The notes below the pieces were generated by a model. It was not told the DNA's origin, did no database searches, and was given only the letters and a program-made list of their open reading frames with translations. Shown here piece after piece: positions 32,783 through 45,181 of a DNA stretch of 64,000 nucleotides. Source of the DNA: Gymnopus androsaceus JB14 (taxonomy: Eukaryota > Basidiomycota > Agaricomycetes > Agaricales > Omphalotaceae). A program made the position numbers and the translations under genes. The DNA is taken from contig ML769549.1 of the NCBI GenBank assembly GCA_009733575.1, forward strand, positions 1-64,000, given 5' to 3'. Within the stretch, counting starts at the first letter, position 1, and every line of letters starts with the position of its first letter.

Positions 32783-33610
32783 AAAATTCCCAGCGCTTAA
32801 AATATCCCATGGGAAGTTACCAGCGCTAAAAACTCCCCAGTACATAAAAGTTTTCACGTTAACTAACTATAGTGTGAAGTAAATAACTTATTTATGTTTT
32901 ATGATGGTAAACGTACTTGATACAAGTAAAACACTGGCTCTGATGAGTCTCTGTGAGGTAAGTTACCTGTGCTAAAAATTTTCCAGTACTTACGACTTCC
33001 CATGGGAAGTTACCGGCGCTAAAAACTTCCCAGCACATAAAACTTTTCATGTTAACCAACTATATAACTTATTTACGTTTGATTGATGGTGAACATACTT
33101 GATACAAGTAAAACACTGGCTCGGATGAGCCTCTCTGAGGTAAGTTACCTATACTAGAAATTTCCCAGCGCTTAAAACCTCCCATGGGAAGTTACCGGCG
33201 CTAAAAACTTCCCAGCACATAAAACTTTTCACGTTAACCAACTATATAACTTATTTACGTTTGATTGATGGTGAACATACTTGATACAAGTAAAACACTG
33301 GCTCGGATGAGCCTCTCTGAGGTAAGTTACCTATACTAGAAATTTCCCAGCGCTTAAAACCTCCCATGGGAAGTTACCGGCGCTAAAAACTTCCCAGCAC
33401 ATAAAACTTTTCACGTTAACCAACCGTAGTGTGAAGTATAAACTTATTTATGTTTGGTGATGGTAAAGATACTTGATACAAGTAAAATACTGGCTCAGAT
33501 GAGCCTCTCAGAGGTAAGTTACCTGCGCTAAAAATTTTCCCAGTACTTAAAACTTCCCATGGGAAGTTACCGGCGCTAAAATATTACCAGCGCTTAAAAG
33601 TTTTTGAACC
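32783..33610 (+). repeat. Second tandem array, unit about 182-192 bp, five copies, CCCATGGG palindrome
   Basis: Copies recur near 32791, 32983, 33164, 33347 and 33540. Each contains CTTAAAA..TCCCATGGGAAGTT, ACCGGCGCTAAAAACTTCCC, TGGTGAACATACTTGATACA and GATGAGCCTCTCTGAGGTAA. The third and fourth copies are almost identical over about 180 bp, pointing to recent unequal exchange. The array directly follows the ~150-bp array. Confidence 0.85.
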
Positions 33611-33744
33611 ACGTCTAGCGCAAAATCCAATCAATTATATTGGCTCAAATTAATTTTGGGGACTCCTGGGAGGGTATACTACCCTCCCAGGTGGTCAGAT
33701 TTATGAAATAAAAGATGCCATTTTTGCGTTTAGTAGTATAGAAG

Positions 33745-34270
<526 letters not shown>

Positions 34271-34496
34271 AAAAAATATACTTACTTGAATAAAACAAAT
34301 GCATCACATTTTTGAATTCGTGGGAATAAATTGATTATCTTCTCCTGCTTGTACCATTTTGGCTCTACAGAGAGCAAATGTTAATTATATTTCAAAAAAA
34401 TTATATGACTGGATTCTCCTACCTCATGGCTATCTGTCTATACCACTCACATGGTCTAACATTTTTGTTAAATTTTGTGAAATACAGCACAAACCA

Positions 34497-34690
34497 GAAT
34501 AATGTGAAACACATCCGTGTGCTGTCCCAAATGCTAGGTGCTTACCGGCGCCTTACCACCATCTGAATAGGTAATGTATCCATACCATACACGGATGTGA
34601 AACACATCCGTATGCTGTCCCAACTACTGGTTGCTTTACCGGCGCCTTACTACTAGCTGAATAGGTAACATATCTGTACCATATTACTGT
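34497..34690. repeat. Two-copy tandem repeat, about 105 bp
   Basis: ACATCCGTGTGCTGTCCCAA ... TTACCGGCGCCTTAC ... GAATAGGTAA is repeated as ACATCCGTATGCTGTCCCAA ... TTACCGGCGCCTTAC ... GAATAGGTAA. A third related element is the word GTAGGGTTTCCCTAA, which occurs twice at about 34927 and 34970. No gene. Confidence 0.65.
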
Positions 34691-35059
34691 ATTGAACTGC
34701 CTGCTAGCCCATGTAGCTATCTATCAGGGAGACACATCCACATCCATGTTTGCATCATACTGTTCAGAGCCCGCCAAGCCATGTATCTATCTGTCCCATC
34801 CACATTCAAGTTGACCATAGCATCCACCCAGACCCCACCAGGCTACAAGTCAGTTGTCTCACCCCCAATTCACCCCGTATTCCATCCATATATCTATGCC
34901 ACCAAAGAGTCCTTGCCTGTTGGCAGTGTAGGGTTTCCCTAAACAAGAAGCTCTTGCCTGTGTGGCAGCGTAGGGTTTCCCTAATTGAGAAGCCCTAGCC
35001 AAACCCTACATCCACTTTTCATCTCCTGTATAACCCCCTTCCCGAATCTGATATCCTAC

Positions 35060-37990
35060 CGCGGCAAACTCAGTTGTTGATTTAACACAGGAAAGGTTAT
35101 CTGTGGTCCTGACGTTGAAGATGGTGGTGTGAATGGAGAAAGGATCGTTGGGTGCTCAATAGAAGAGGAGTGGGCAAGGATTTGACCGCGGGTACGTTGG
35201 TCGCGGGTTGCGACTTGCTGCTGGCACATTCATCCTGCGCCCGTGCATGAGAGTGCACGTTTGGAAAGGTCACCAGCTATGCCCAAATAATTAAAAATTA
35301 GTTAGCGTCTAAAATAGTAGGGCATCTACGCACCAAACCCAATAAAATTCACCTCCAACAGATTCCTTCTATGCAAACTCTGGTCTGGCGTTGGTTGCGG
35401 TAGAGTCGGATGGGGAGTTGCGTGGGGTTTGGAGGTTTTGGAGGCACGATGAAAGTCTTGCGGCCGGATTGCCTGGCTCGTCATGGTGGTCGTTGTGAAA
35501 GAAGCACGTTGGGCGCTTTATCGTTGATGACGACGCTTCAGATCAAAGCGCCGTGAATGAGCACCCGTAAGCGGCGTAAGGCTTTGCGCCAAACAATTAA
35601 GCTAGAGGAAATATGGCGGGATGTCGGTTGTACTTGCATGTTCACAGCCTAGTATTGGCCAGGAAGTCGCAAAACTATTTACGGACCAGGATGCAATCGC
35701 GCGATCGCCTCTGCGGCGCACCTTCTCCACTCGACCTTCTGCCCTCTCAATGTCCCCGGTACACCTGGCTGCCAACAGCGGTATGTCGCCTTCAGAATCT
35801 AATGCAGCCTTGTATTCCAGTACAAGGATTTAGATTCCCTCGTAAGCCACCACCTTAAGAATGAGTGGGACTAAATGTACCCTGGCTCCCACTTCTATAT
35901 CTCACCGCCATCAAAGTCAAGCGCCGTTGGTAATTACAAAGGTTGAGGTGCATAGGAGAGTGACGCAGGTGTGGAAGCTATAGAAGCGGAACCAAGTCCA
36001 ATGAGCCATCTTTTCGGGCCTTGTAGAAATCGAGGAGAGCACGTAGGACACCGTCTGAAGGTGGAGCCATAAATCTACATCGCGCACACAAAACCTTGAG
36101 AGTCGGTGGAGGAAGACGGGGCAGGGGGGACGAATGCCGATTAGGTTTGAGGGAAGGAACGGTTTCGCGTGAAAGCCTAATAAGAGTTGATGGAAGAATA
36201 CTAGGCAAAAAAGAAAGCTCACCAACCCTAAGCGTTACTAGCAAGCCAAATCATCCACAGATTACCAGGACGTCTCCTGCGATTCCGGTCGTAAATGATA
36301 GAGCGGTTAAGGTGGGTTTGTAGGAGAATTTTTGAGCATTGAGTGTCGCGGTCCGTGTCAGCGATGGAGGCAGAAAAAGACCTTGCGTCAGAATCAAGGT
36401 CGAATTCCAACCAAGAAGTGTCTTAGAATCGAATGCGGATGATATTGCCAACTGTGTAACCTCTTGTTAGAAAGGAACAATAAAAGGGCAAACGTAAAGA
36501 CGTACCTAGCCAGTCACTGCCGATTCCTATACCACAACCGACCCCTCAGTCTTTCACAAATTCGAGGAAAGGCGCTGTGGGTACCTAAGGGTTGTATTCC
36601 AAGTTGTAAGAGGAGTTGGAAGCGGAGCTTTTGGAAAAGCGCCATTCTCGATCTGAATCTAGGATTTGGAGCGCGACCTGCAAGGTGCAGAGCAAATAGT
36701 AACGGTCTGGAATTGCTTCATGACCGTTGGATCACCCTTATTAATAATTCCCTCTATCGAGAACCTTTAACTTGCGGTACCAAGGCCAACCCCTCTGGAG
36801 AACCAGAAGCTAAAACAGCCGCTTCTGCTGCTGCAGCCGTACGTCCTTCGTCCGCTGCTGCAATAATGATGATTTGAGGCGAGATTAGGATTGGGCTTTG
36901 GGGAGGAGAATCCGCGCTCAGCTTTCCGGCCGTCCTACACCGACTGGAAAAGGACCAAAAAGGTAATGCCACGGTAACGTGGCTGATGGTCGCAACCTGG
37001 TGAATGGAATCGGTCCCGCTGGTTAGTATGAGGAAGAGGTATCGTCGATGACGGTTGAGAATGAGATTGTTGTAATGGCTACACTTCTGGTCCTGAGTAG
37101 CAACTTGACCGCGTCCGTTATCAATTGTCAGGATGTGTTTGGAAGCTGGGAGGAAAAGCTTCAAAATACAATGAGTTAGAGTGAAAACCTATTTCTGACG
37201 TTTACCGTTGTGTGTAATCCAAGAGCGAAAGACAGAGCGCAGTCGTGGTGGCAATCGGAAGATAAGAGAAGTCTAGTCAGCCCGGGCCGGCATTTGCTCG
37301 AGCCTGCTAGTTGCCTGCTAGTGCTCATGAGCTCATCTGGACTTCTAATTCTGGCTTTCAATGGTTCCCTCACGATGTCAAAAAGCGTCTTCATCGTCTC
37401 GAAAACATTCCGGGTGTCGTTTATAAGCGCCATGTTACAATCTTGGAGTGCTCGGAAGAAGTTGCGCCTTGGAAAGACGATCGTGAGTGAGTTTGGAGTG
37501 AGGTTAACATAATTTTTGCGGGCTGTTCAGGAAGATGGCTCGGAAGAATACAAAATAAATTGCGGCGTTAAAATACACATTGCAACATTGAACGTAGATC
37601 GACAGCGAAGTAAAGACAGGATAGGAAGGACCGATTGCAGAAATTGGCCTGGTAGGAGAAATTCAGTCGGCCTGGCATGGAAAAAGTCAGTGCACAAAAC
37701 ACTGAAAGAGACACAACGTACCAAATGAACACGTTATGTACGTCTATACCAGTGAGGATCTCTCTCCAAGCCTAACACAGCCTGCACCTGCTTCAACAGT
37801 TCAGAATTCTCAGATTGGAACAACTTGGCACGTTCCCCGATTAGGATGGATAGTGAATAATGAGATGATCACGGGAAGGTAGGCAGTGATCACTACAAAA
37901 ACGAGCGGGGAGATGGCAAGTTTGAAGAAAAGGGATTGACAATATTGATGCATTCTTAGAGCGTCTATTGAAGCGCTGAAGCAATTAGCG
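35060..37990. other. No confident gene; scattered coding-like fragments
   Basis: Candidates are weak. The plus frame 35621-35833 contains SQPSIGQEVAKLFTDQDAIA. A minus frame 37176-37433 starts MALINDTRNVFETMKTLF. A minus stretch near 37735-37850 reads ERAKLFQSENSELLKQVQAV then LGLERDPHWYRRT and a stop, coiled-coil-like. None joins to neighbours through clear introns and I recognise none of them. They may be relics of several decayed genes. Confidence 0.3.
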
Positions 37991-37998
37991 CTTAGCCG

Positions 37999-39938
37999 GT
38001 CTCATGAAGTTGAACCACGACGCTCAAAATCTAAAGGAGCTCAAAGCTGGTATTTTACCTCCAGGACCATTTCTGCGACCTATACTACTCTGCACCCTGC
38101 AATGTAGTCCTATGATCCAAATATTCATCGCAAGGACTAGCGCCGTCTTGGATGTACTGGTCCCACCGACGATGTCTCTACACTCTCTTTTCCAAATCTA
38201 TATCATATCGAAGCTCCGACTTTCTTCAATGGCTAAACTTGCCAACCGCCTCACCGCGTTTCCGATTGCTTTTGACGAATCGATTATGTACCGCAAGACC
38301 AAGTTGACGAACTCGAAACTGTAGTGGATGACCGTCCTCCTACCTCGATACGCCAGATACGCGAGAACAAGGACTTGCAGTGCCAGTAGAGGATCCGCAT
38401 CAACGACTACACCCAGTCAACGCAACGGAAGGGGTTTTGAAAGTGCAAAAGCTTGGCTTTTGGGCTGGCCAGTCGTTGCCGAAATGTTATACTGCCATAT
38501 TACGCACTTGAAACCTCATATCTTGCCTTCCAAATCGCGCATATCCTCCTGCCACAGGCTGAGCGAGATAATGATCATCTGGTGAGTGCATGTCACTTTT
38601 ACTAATTCTTCTATCCCTGACTCGCTTCCCAGATCCTTCTGTACGAATTCATATTGGGCATGCCCGTATGGTGCCCGCTCGCTCCCTCTGCATCCATAAC
38701 TGCCTTTATCTCATTCCTCGTGCGTTTCTTTACTCATTATCCGCTATATATTGCTAACCATACCTAGTACAAGATGCTGTACATGCTGCGCTCGATCGTA
38801 ACGTATTCATCATCCTTGTGTCTCGATTTATCGGAGAAGATGGCTCGGTACTTCCATGCTGTACACAATGCCAAGCTGGATAAGAGCACTGAGGCCGCGG
38901 CTTCTGACTGGTGGCATGAGCTACGGGACGGCACGCTGCAAGAAGGAAGTTTCGTGAGTTATAGGCTCTCTTTTTCTTTTCTAATTGCCTAATTCACCTT
39001 CCTAGAAAGATGGAAATATCTATCGGTATCATGTTGTCGCCCATGCCAGCACTGTTGACGATGTTCGACTCATACTCTCCCCTTTTGGCACCTCGGACTT
39101 TTACTCTCATCTGTCGCCCTTTGCTGCACTTTTGAATGCCCTTCGGACCCTTTATGTTTGGACACAATCTCATGAGAGCGACGCCTACCCTCCTCAGTCT
39201 GATCCGACGCTATACGCGGCTCTTCAGAAAGCTCAAATTCCCAATCGCCATCAAATTATGGAGCAGATGCGTAGTATCCATACCTCATTGATGAGTTCGC
39301 TTGTTCAAATCAAGGCGGCGACCAAGTACAATCGAATATGGACGCCTAGAAGGGGAGGGGGAGGAAGGAGTGGTGGCGGCGATACACTCCAAAAATATGG
39401 TTTCGATGATGGCCTTGATTTTGGCGGATGGAATGACGGTACTGGTGGTGGAGATACTGGAGGGGCTGAAGGGCCGTCATCGTCGTCTGCTCCAGATTCA
39501 CTCAAGGAGCCTCAGGATGGCGATATACTGTTTGTGGTCCCTGATGAGTCGGTCGGCTCGATTTGGAGCCATGACGATTCGAACGAAGGGATTATTTCCG
39601 TGGAAATCAGTCTGCAGGAAGGTCTGAATGGACCGTCACCAGCGCAGCAGGTCATCGACGATTGGCGTCGTGATAAACCCTCATCTATGTTGGTTAAATC
39701 TCCTCCTCCACCCTCTGTTCCTTTGGTCCCCCCTTACACACGCTCAACAATGTCCAAACCCCGTCTCTCCTTATCCTCAAAGTTCAAATTGACGGACAAT
39801 ACCTTGCACGAGAAGGAGAATCGCGACGTCAAGTCTCATGCTAGAAAGCGGGGACCGAAAACTTATGTATCTCTCAAGAGGGCTGGACACAGGACAGCGG
39901 CGCTTCGGATTTTAGGTGAATTGAATGTTAGTTTATAG
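37999..39938 (+). pseudogene. Unrecognised basidiomycete-type gene with decayed 5' half and intact 3' exons
   Basis: The 3' exons are clean: 38633-38719, 38768-38953 and 39006-39938, all phase 0, with introns of 51, 48 and 52 bp. They encode ILLYEFILGMPVWCPLAPSA, LSEKMARYFHAVHNAKLDKS, ASDWWHELRDGTLQEGSF and a 310-codon last exon. That exon includes AALQKAQIPNRHQIMEQMRS, a Gly-rich stretch and a basic tail, with a stop at 39936-39938. Upstream, the matching frame from about 37999 is broken by TAG (38105), TAG (38138), TAA (38234) and TGA (38273), then by frame changes near 38370 and 38505 (…QSLPKCYTAIL to YALETSYLAFQIAHILLPQA). No family is recognised. It may be a pseudogene, or a shorter gene using a downstream ATG. 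Confidence 0.5.
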
Positions 39939-40169
39939 TAGTACGTTTTTGTATCTAGTTTTCGAATTTATATATATATATCTTGTTTAAAGTCTGATAG
40001 TCTACATAATCACCAAATTCATCCTGTCACAAATATGCACCTGTGGAACGATTCTTTGAAGCAATACAAAAAAAATACTTGCATCTACATTGGGGTGGCT
40101 TTTCGAGCTGATCTCTGTTGACCTGCTCTCTGCTGGAGGGAGTTTGTTCTACAGCCCGTCGATGGCTCA
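39939..40169. other. Intergenic, AT-rich
   Basis: Contains a (TA)n run at about 39970-39980 and nothing coding. Confidence 0.5.
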
Positions 40170-41050
40170 CAAAAATTCACCATTAAACTCTCCGACAAAA
40201 AAATCAACATGTTGGATGCGAAATCGAAAACGACTACCACGATAGCTGACGAATTTCATGTTCCGTCCCAAGTCAATAATGCCACTTGGGATGCATTCTC
40301 CTACATCGCTGGGGAGGCAGAGGCAGAGCTTGGGGAAAGGTTGGCATCGGATTTCAGATGACTGTCGGTCGCAAGCATAGCGCAAAGTCTGAAGGATTCG
40401 TGTGCTGTACAATCGCATATTTGTCATACCCAAATACATGCCGACGTACTCTTTGGGTATTCAGATACATCCATAGGCTATTGCCACGGCAAGGATGGCT
40501 GCAAGCTAGCTATCGAAAACTTGCATGGTGCAAACGGCATCGCAGGTCAATAGCGGAACATTCTATGTTGGTAATTCCTTGTGGGGCGGAGTGACCGTGC
40601 TGGAGAAGACCGAGCACAACAATCTAATAAAAGTCGCCAAGATAGACACAGGTAGTTTCACTAACTATGTCGTTTATCTTATTTTAATGAGCAACGCAGA
40701 ATACCCAATTAACAATTTGTCTCTCAACTCAGAAGGGCATTTATGGCTTGCAGGTAAGAGCTCCAAGTCATTCATCAACCTCTTTTTCTTTGTCTTACCC
40801 ATACTTATATTCCTGTCGCTCTCCCAACCAGTATGAACTTGACTACGACGCACTTCACTGATCTGACGACTCTGTGCCCAGCTGCTGCTTTGAAAATCAG
40901 TACGCTCTGTCTTGGTCTTTCCATTGACGTCCTCTTCATCAGTATGTATGGCATGAATACTGGTCCCGGTGCATTTCTACGGCGAAAAATATACCGTCTT
41001 CGAGGTGTGGTGTCCTCTGGGCTGACGGTTTGTGACTGGAAAGGCTCATA
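40170..41050 (+). pseudogene. SMP-30/gluconolactonase (calcium-dependent phosphotriesterase-like) pseudogene
   Basis: Blocks of a six-bladed propeller hydrolase can be read in several frames: TIADEFHVPSQVNNATWDAF, then YCHGKDGCKLAIENLHGANG, QVNSGTFYVGNSLWGGVTVL and HNNLIKVAKIDT. A 48-bp-class intron leads to a small exon YPINNLSLNSEGHLWLAG, then after another intron THFTDLTTLCPAAALKIS and, one frame over, FYGEKYTVFEVW. The order 'NGI - DNL/NNLS - LWLAG' is typical of the fungal SMP-30-like family, whose members hydrolyse lactones or esters and need bound calcium. At least three frameshifts and stops interrupt it. The gene is probably dead. Confidence 0.55.
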
Positions 41051-41227
41051 ACTAGAAGAGAATGAACTTCCAAAGACCTCCCGGCAACTGCAGTTCACCA
41101 CTAGACTTGAGATTTCTTGCCAAGTTCTGTATTATTATTTACATAAACGAACTATGCATAGTAACACAATTTTATTCCAGCATGCTAGGAAATACAGAGG
41201 ATATATACAGTGCAAAGGACGTGCGCG

Positions 41228-42512
41228 TCAATTTGGAATATATTGCACCCAGTTTGGTAAAAGATACGTTTCCTCCGGCAGCGAACGCAGCGAATACACC
41301 GATTCAAATAGGATATAAATGCGAGAGAAGGCATACATGGGCAAGAGCAAATATCCCACATGATCATAAATCCATAGTGTGAGCATTGGGAAGAAGTGTT
41401 CCGGTAGTGTGGGTGGCTGACGATTGGGATGGAGGTTTTCGGAGCAAAACACGGCGAAGGGTATTTGCAACGATTTGGAAACATACGCCGCAAATGACAG
41501 CAAATACAGCAGCAAGCCTCCATAAACGCTGCTCTATAGTGGTGGGGAAAGCAAAGTTCCACGCCGTGATGTGGATACCTCCAAAAACGGAGGCAAGTAG
41601 TAAGGCAAAGCCGTTTAAGTGGGCGTCGGAGGTAGAAGCATTGGCTCTCATGCGTGTTATGACTACGCTGGTCCACCCTTCAAGTTTCTGAGATTGTCCA
41701 GATTCAATCCACCCTGGAAGAGTTGTAACGTCGAAGTCACCAACATGAATTTCAATGGGGACTGCCACATCTTGTGGTTTATTCCACCACGCTATGTAGA
41801 TGAGAACAGTAACTGGAACATATGCCGCAGTGACCGTTTCCAGGGGAGATACCGGAAGGCCCTGCACGGCTCGACCTATAACTTGAGCAAGCAGATAAGT
41901 AGTTTGTGTCAACGCAATGATTTTGACCAATGCGTCAGCTTTGCTTTTGTCTGCAATGGATTCTCTGGTCAAGGCCGATAACCAAGGGATGAAATCCGGT
42001 CGATGCTGTTTCAGTATAACAAGTTGTTTGAAGTTAACTGGAAGCCTCTGTTTATCATTGCGCACTATGACGAAGCCACCCATGGTGATATAGAAACCAT
42101 GAGTGAGAGTCCACCGCTGGAAAAGGTCACTATCTTTGGAGGCCCACGAGTCACTATGCTGTGCTAAGCTGAGTACTACAGCAATTTCAGGCATGATAAG
42201 GCCCACCACCGTCCACTTAAAGCGTCGGTAAAGACGCGTGAATGATCCAGCTGGGTACGTAGGAATATCAACGTGGAATGCAGAATATAGTGGGATCAGG
42301 AGGGCTTTGAGGCAGGTGAAGATAATTGTCATGGTCCCTCGTGTGTTTGGAGATGATACCCAGCCTTCCCTGGATGCAGTGGTATTGAGAGGAGTCCTTT
42401 TAGCGGGTGGAGATTGCACGTTGTATGAGGGAGCATGATAACAGGTAGCTGCCAGGACAACAGAAGTCACTGTTAGAATCAACCACAGACCAGGCCATAG
42501 GCGTGAGGTCAT
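41228..42512 (-). CDS. Multi-pass membrane protein of a fungus-specific family, two exons, 404 aa
   Basis: Exon 1 (41487-42512, 342 codons) opens with a signal-like hydrophobic segment (LWPGLWLILTVTSVVLAATC) and then EGWVSSPNTRGTMTIIFTCL, a hallmark of a large Agaricomycete membrane family of unknown function. Further conserved-looking parts are LTHGFYITMGGFVIV, a middle segment ending LIYIAWWNKP, and GGIHITAWNFAFPT before another membrane span. A 70-bp intron (41417-41486, GTATGT...TCGTCAG) shifts frame into exon 2 (41228-41416), which adds LWIYDHVGYLLLPMYAFSRI and SLRSLPEETYLLPNW before a stop at 41228-41230. Without this intron the frame would stop early, which supports the splice. About six to eight membrane spans are likely. 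Substrate and role are unknown. Confidence 0.75.
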
Positions 42513-43476
42513 GAATAGCTAGAACGGAATTACTATAAGCAATCTTTACACCATGCTACATGCTCACTCACCGAGGCTGGCATTGCTGGTAGTTGGAAGA
42601 AGACAGGATATGCGAGCTGCGTGAATGACGTCAAGCACTGTTTGACCTCACTGCCACAGCAATATTATATTGTTTTGCTTATTCGACTCAGGATTGGAAT
42701 GTGCGAACTCGATACTGCACAGTAACAATGCGACATTAGATGTATATATATAGAAGAAAAAGAAAGACGAGCGGTACTGACATTAATCAAGTGTGGTAGA
42801 GTTGCGGATAATTGACTACCCAGTTTAAAAGGATGTTGGAACACAGCTAGATGGATGAGCCATGAGCAGCGAAAGAATCTGAAGGAAAGAGAAAATTATG
42901 AGCATTGTGGAAGATAAAATAATCAATGGAGAACTTACTCGTTACACGTTACACCATACCACAGTATTCGGTCCACGCTTTCGGATTTTCAGGCATCGAC
43001 AGAGAGTGAAATCGTTCATCACTTGTGGAAACGTCGAGCCTTGTTCTGATACACTATCGAAGGCAGCATAACGAATTCCAAAAACAAAACTTTTCGTTCG
43101 TTAGTGAATTTGAGTGGAGGAGCATGGGCGTATAACGTAAATGGAGGCAACGGTGGTTTCGAAGATGCAGGGGTTAATGAAGCCAGTCAAATGTGTTGAA
43201 GAGATATAGATAGTCGGTCAAAGCGTAAGCTACCGATCGAGTCTCACCGGAGATCCCAGCCTCCGATTGGAATATACCACAAGTTCTTCCTATCCAATTC
43301 CGTTTTCCTGTCTCTAAGTTTCGCCTTTCATACATGTACTACTTACCGTTTCCTCTCGATGCTCCACTATCCTATTTCAACATTGTTACATATTTAGTGC
43401 GACCGACTTGCTGCGCTGGAGCGGTGGCTATGGACATTTTACATATAAACTTATCTTCCAAGAACCTTGCCCTCAG
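42513..43476. other. Intergenic region upstream of the membrane protein gene
   Basis: No gene is supported. A short TATATATATAGAAG run (about 42742-42755) lies some 230 bp upstream of the membrane-protein start. A plus frame at 43334-43588 has no recognisable content. Confidence 0.4.
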
Positions 43477-43650
43477 TCTTTCGACACCTTTATACTTGTG
43501 TCATGCTGAGGGTGAGTACCTTGTTAATACTTGTCATATTACGAAGCTAACTAGTTTATTAGAATACTTTACTTATAACTTCGTTTGACAGGTACTTATT
43601 ACTTTAATATATTCAGAGTCTTTCGACACCTTTATACTTGTGTCGTGCTA
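43477..43650. repeat. Direct repeat CTTTCGACACCTTTATACTT
   Basis: GTCTTTCGACACCTTTATACTTGTGTC occurs twice in the same orientation, at about 43476-43502 and 43618-43644, 142 bp apart. The sequence between is non-coding. Confidence 0.7.
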
Positions 43651-44645
43651 GATTGGAGGATCGTGTGGACTGGGCTTCAGTGACAGGTAGATCTGAAAGA
43701 TGTCTGTAACGCCGTGCCGATGAAAGAGCTCAATTCTCAAAAGCGTTTTGATCCCGTTCCAAGTTGATCGTGTTACGCAGCACGCCCCAGGGGATGGAGG
43801 AAATACAGAGTCCATCATCGCTAATTCCGTGCTAGACGACTGTTGGTTGGTTGGCCCAAGGTTCCACATAGTAATGGGCAGGGTCTGGATTTCTAAATAG
43901 TGTAGAGGGACAGAAGCAGGAGCAGTAGTAGTGGATGCGTACGTCACGTTTAGATCATATAGTAATCTTGTCGTCTCGAGTCGCACTAGTACTCGCTCCC
44001 CATGAACTGTAAGCCAAAAATTAATGTTCGCTGAAATATTGTTTACTACAGGAGAACGCACTCCACTAGCAAATAAAACATTCATATTGCCTTCCAAAGA
44101 GCTTTAAAAGCGACCGTAAACGGCAGTCGATGTATTTCCGTTATCTTATCGTTGATCATCGCTTGGTGCAAAGGTGATGAATGTAGTCCTCGATGTGCAG
44201 CATTTTCGTTGCAGGCTGGGAGGCGGATATTGCTGGTTTGACAGATACGCTGCAATTCTAGAGAAAGTGCAACTCGGCCATTTTGAATTAGAGTATCTGA
44301 ATGAATGATTAGCATTATACAATATCATATGGCGCTCTTACTTGGAAATACGGATATCTTTCGAGCGCTGCTCAGGGTAAAAGCATAGCGTAGAGGATGT
44401 CCTTGAAAATGTAAGGACAGTTAGTTACATCTCAGAGTTTATCATTATAGTAAGACGAAAATGCAGGTACATACCTTTTCTCAGGAATAGGATACGGAGA
44501 TCTCGATTTCCTTTGGTTCAGTGAATTCCAAGTCATATCTCTGATGTTTTTGTAACGATTAGTACGCACAATTGGCACACTCACTGGGTGATCGTTGCTT
44601 TTTGTCGTTCCGAAGATAAAGATAAAGAAAGACGCTGCCAATATT
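43650..44645 (-). pseudogene. Unrecognised gene relic, copy A of a duplicated pair
   Basis: Minus-strand stretches with intron-like breaks read FFIFIFGTTKSNDHP, then RYDLEFTEPKEIEISVSYS up to a TGA, TSSTLCFYPEQRSKDIRIS, a short exon with NGRVALSLELQRICQTSN, and a last long frame with INFWLTVHGERVLVRLETTR and YASTTTAPASVPLHYLEIQT. I do not recognise the family. The same segments recur in copy B at 47985-49030 with heavy divergence. Frame changes and an in-frame TGA suggest a relic, though exact introns are unproven. A possible further 5' exon lies at 44703-44948 (start MYGSWPEALIVAVVCNRNNL). Confidence 0.45.
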
Positions 44646-45181
44646 ATCTCAACAAGCGCTGCCTTAGCCTATGTATACTGTGATGTCCAATGAAAAAAAG
44701 TTCTATGTCATGGTTGAGAGTTTTGGTTTGGTATCTGAGTCCAAGTCTTTTATTTTCTGGATATTGAATATTTTTGCTATGATTCTTGTTGCTCCCTCAA
44801 GCCCTTGGAAGAATCCGAGAAGATAGAGAGAAAGAGACCTGGACGTTCGGAAGCAATATGGTGGTGGATCAGGCGCTTGTTCTTTCCGCAAATTGTTGCG
44901 ATTGCAAACAACAGCAACAATGAGGGCCTCTGGCCAGCTACCATACATAGTATGTGATTCGTTTACTTGGCCTTATATACAAGTTTTCAATCCTACCGAA
45001 TGGGTTTTATTAATGCGCTAGGCAGATAGTCTACCAGTACCAACTGATTATTTACCAGTCCCGGATGACTGCATCTACCTCTCCTCATGCACTAGTCTCC
45101 ATAGTGAACGAGCCTACTTCAAAAATGATAGTACTGTGAAGGAACCTGCATATCGTTTTTGGTCAGCTCTTCCTCACACAA

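Noticed and set aside
41185..41676. 163-codon Cys/His-rich minus frame
   Set aside because: Out-of-frame reading across the last exons of the membrane protein gene; the spliced model explains the region.
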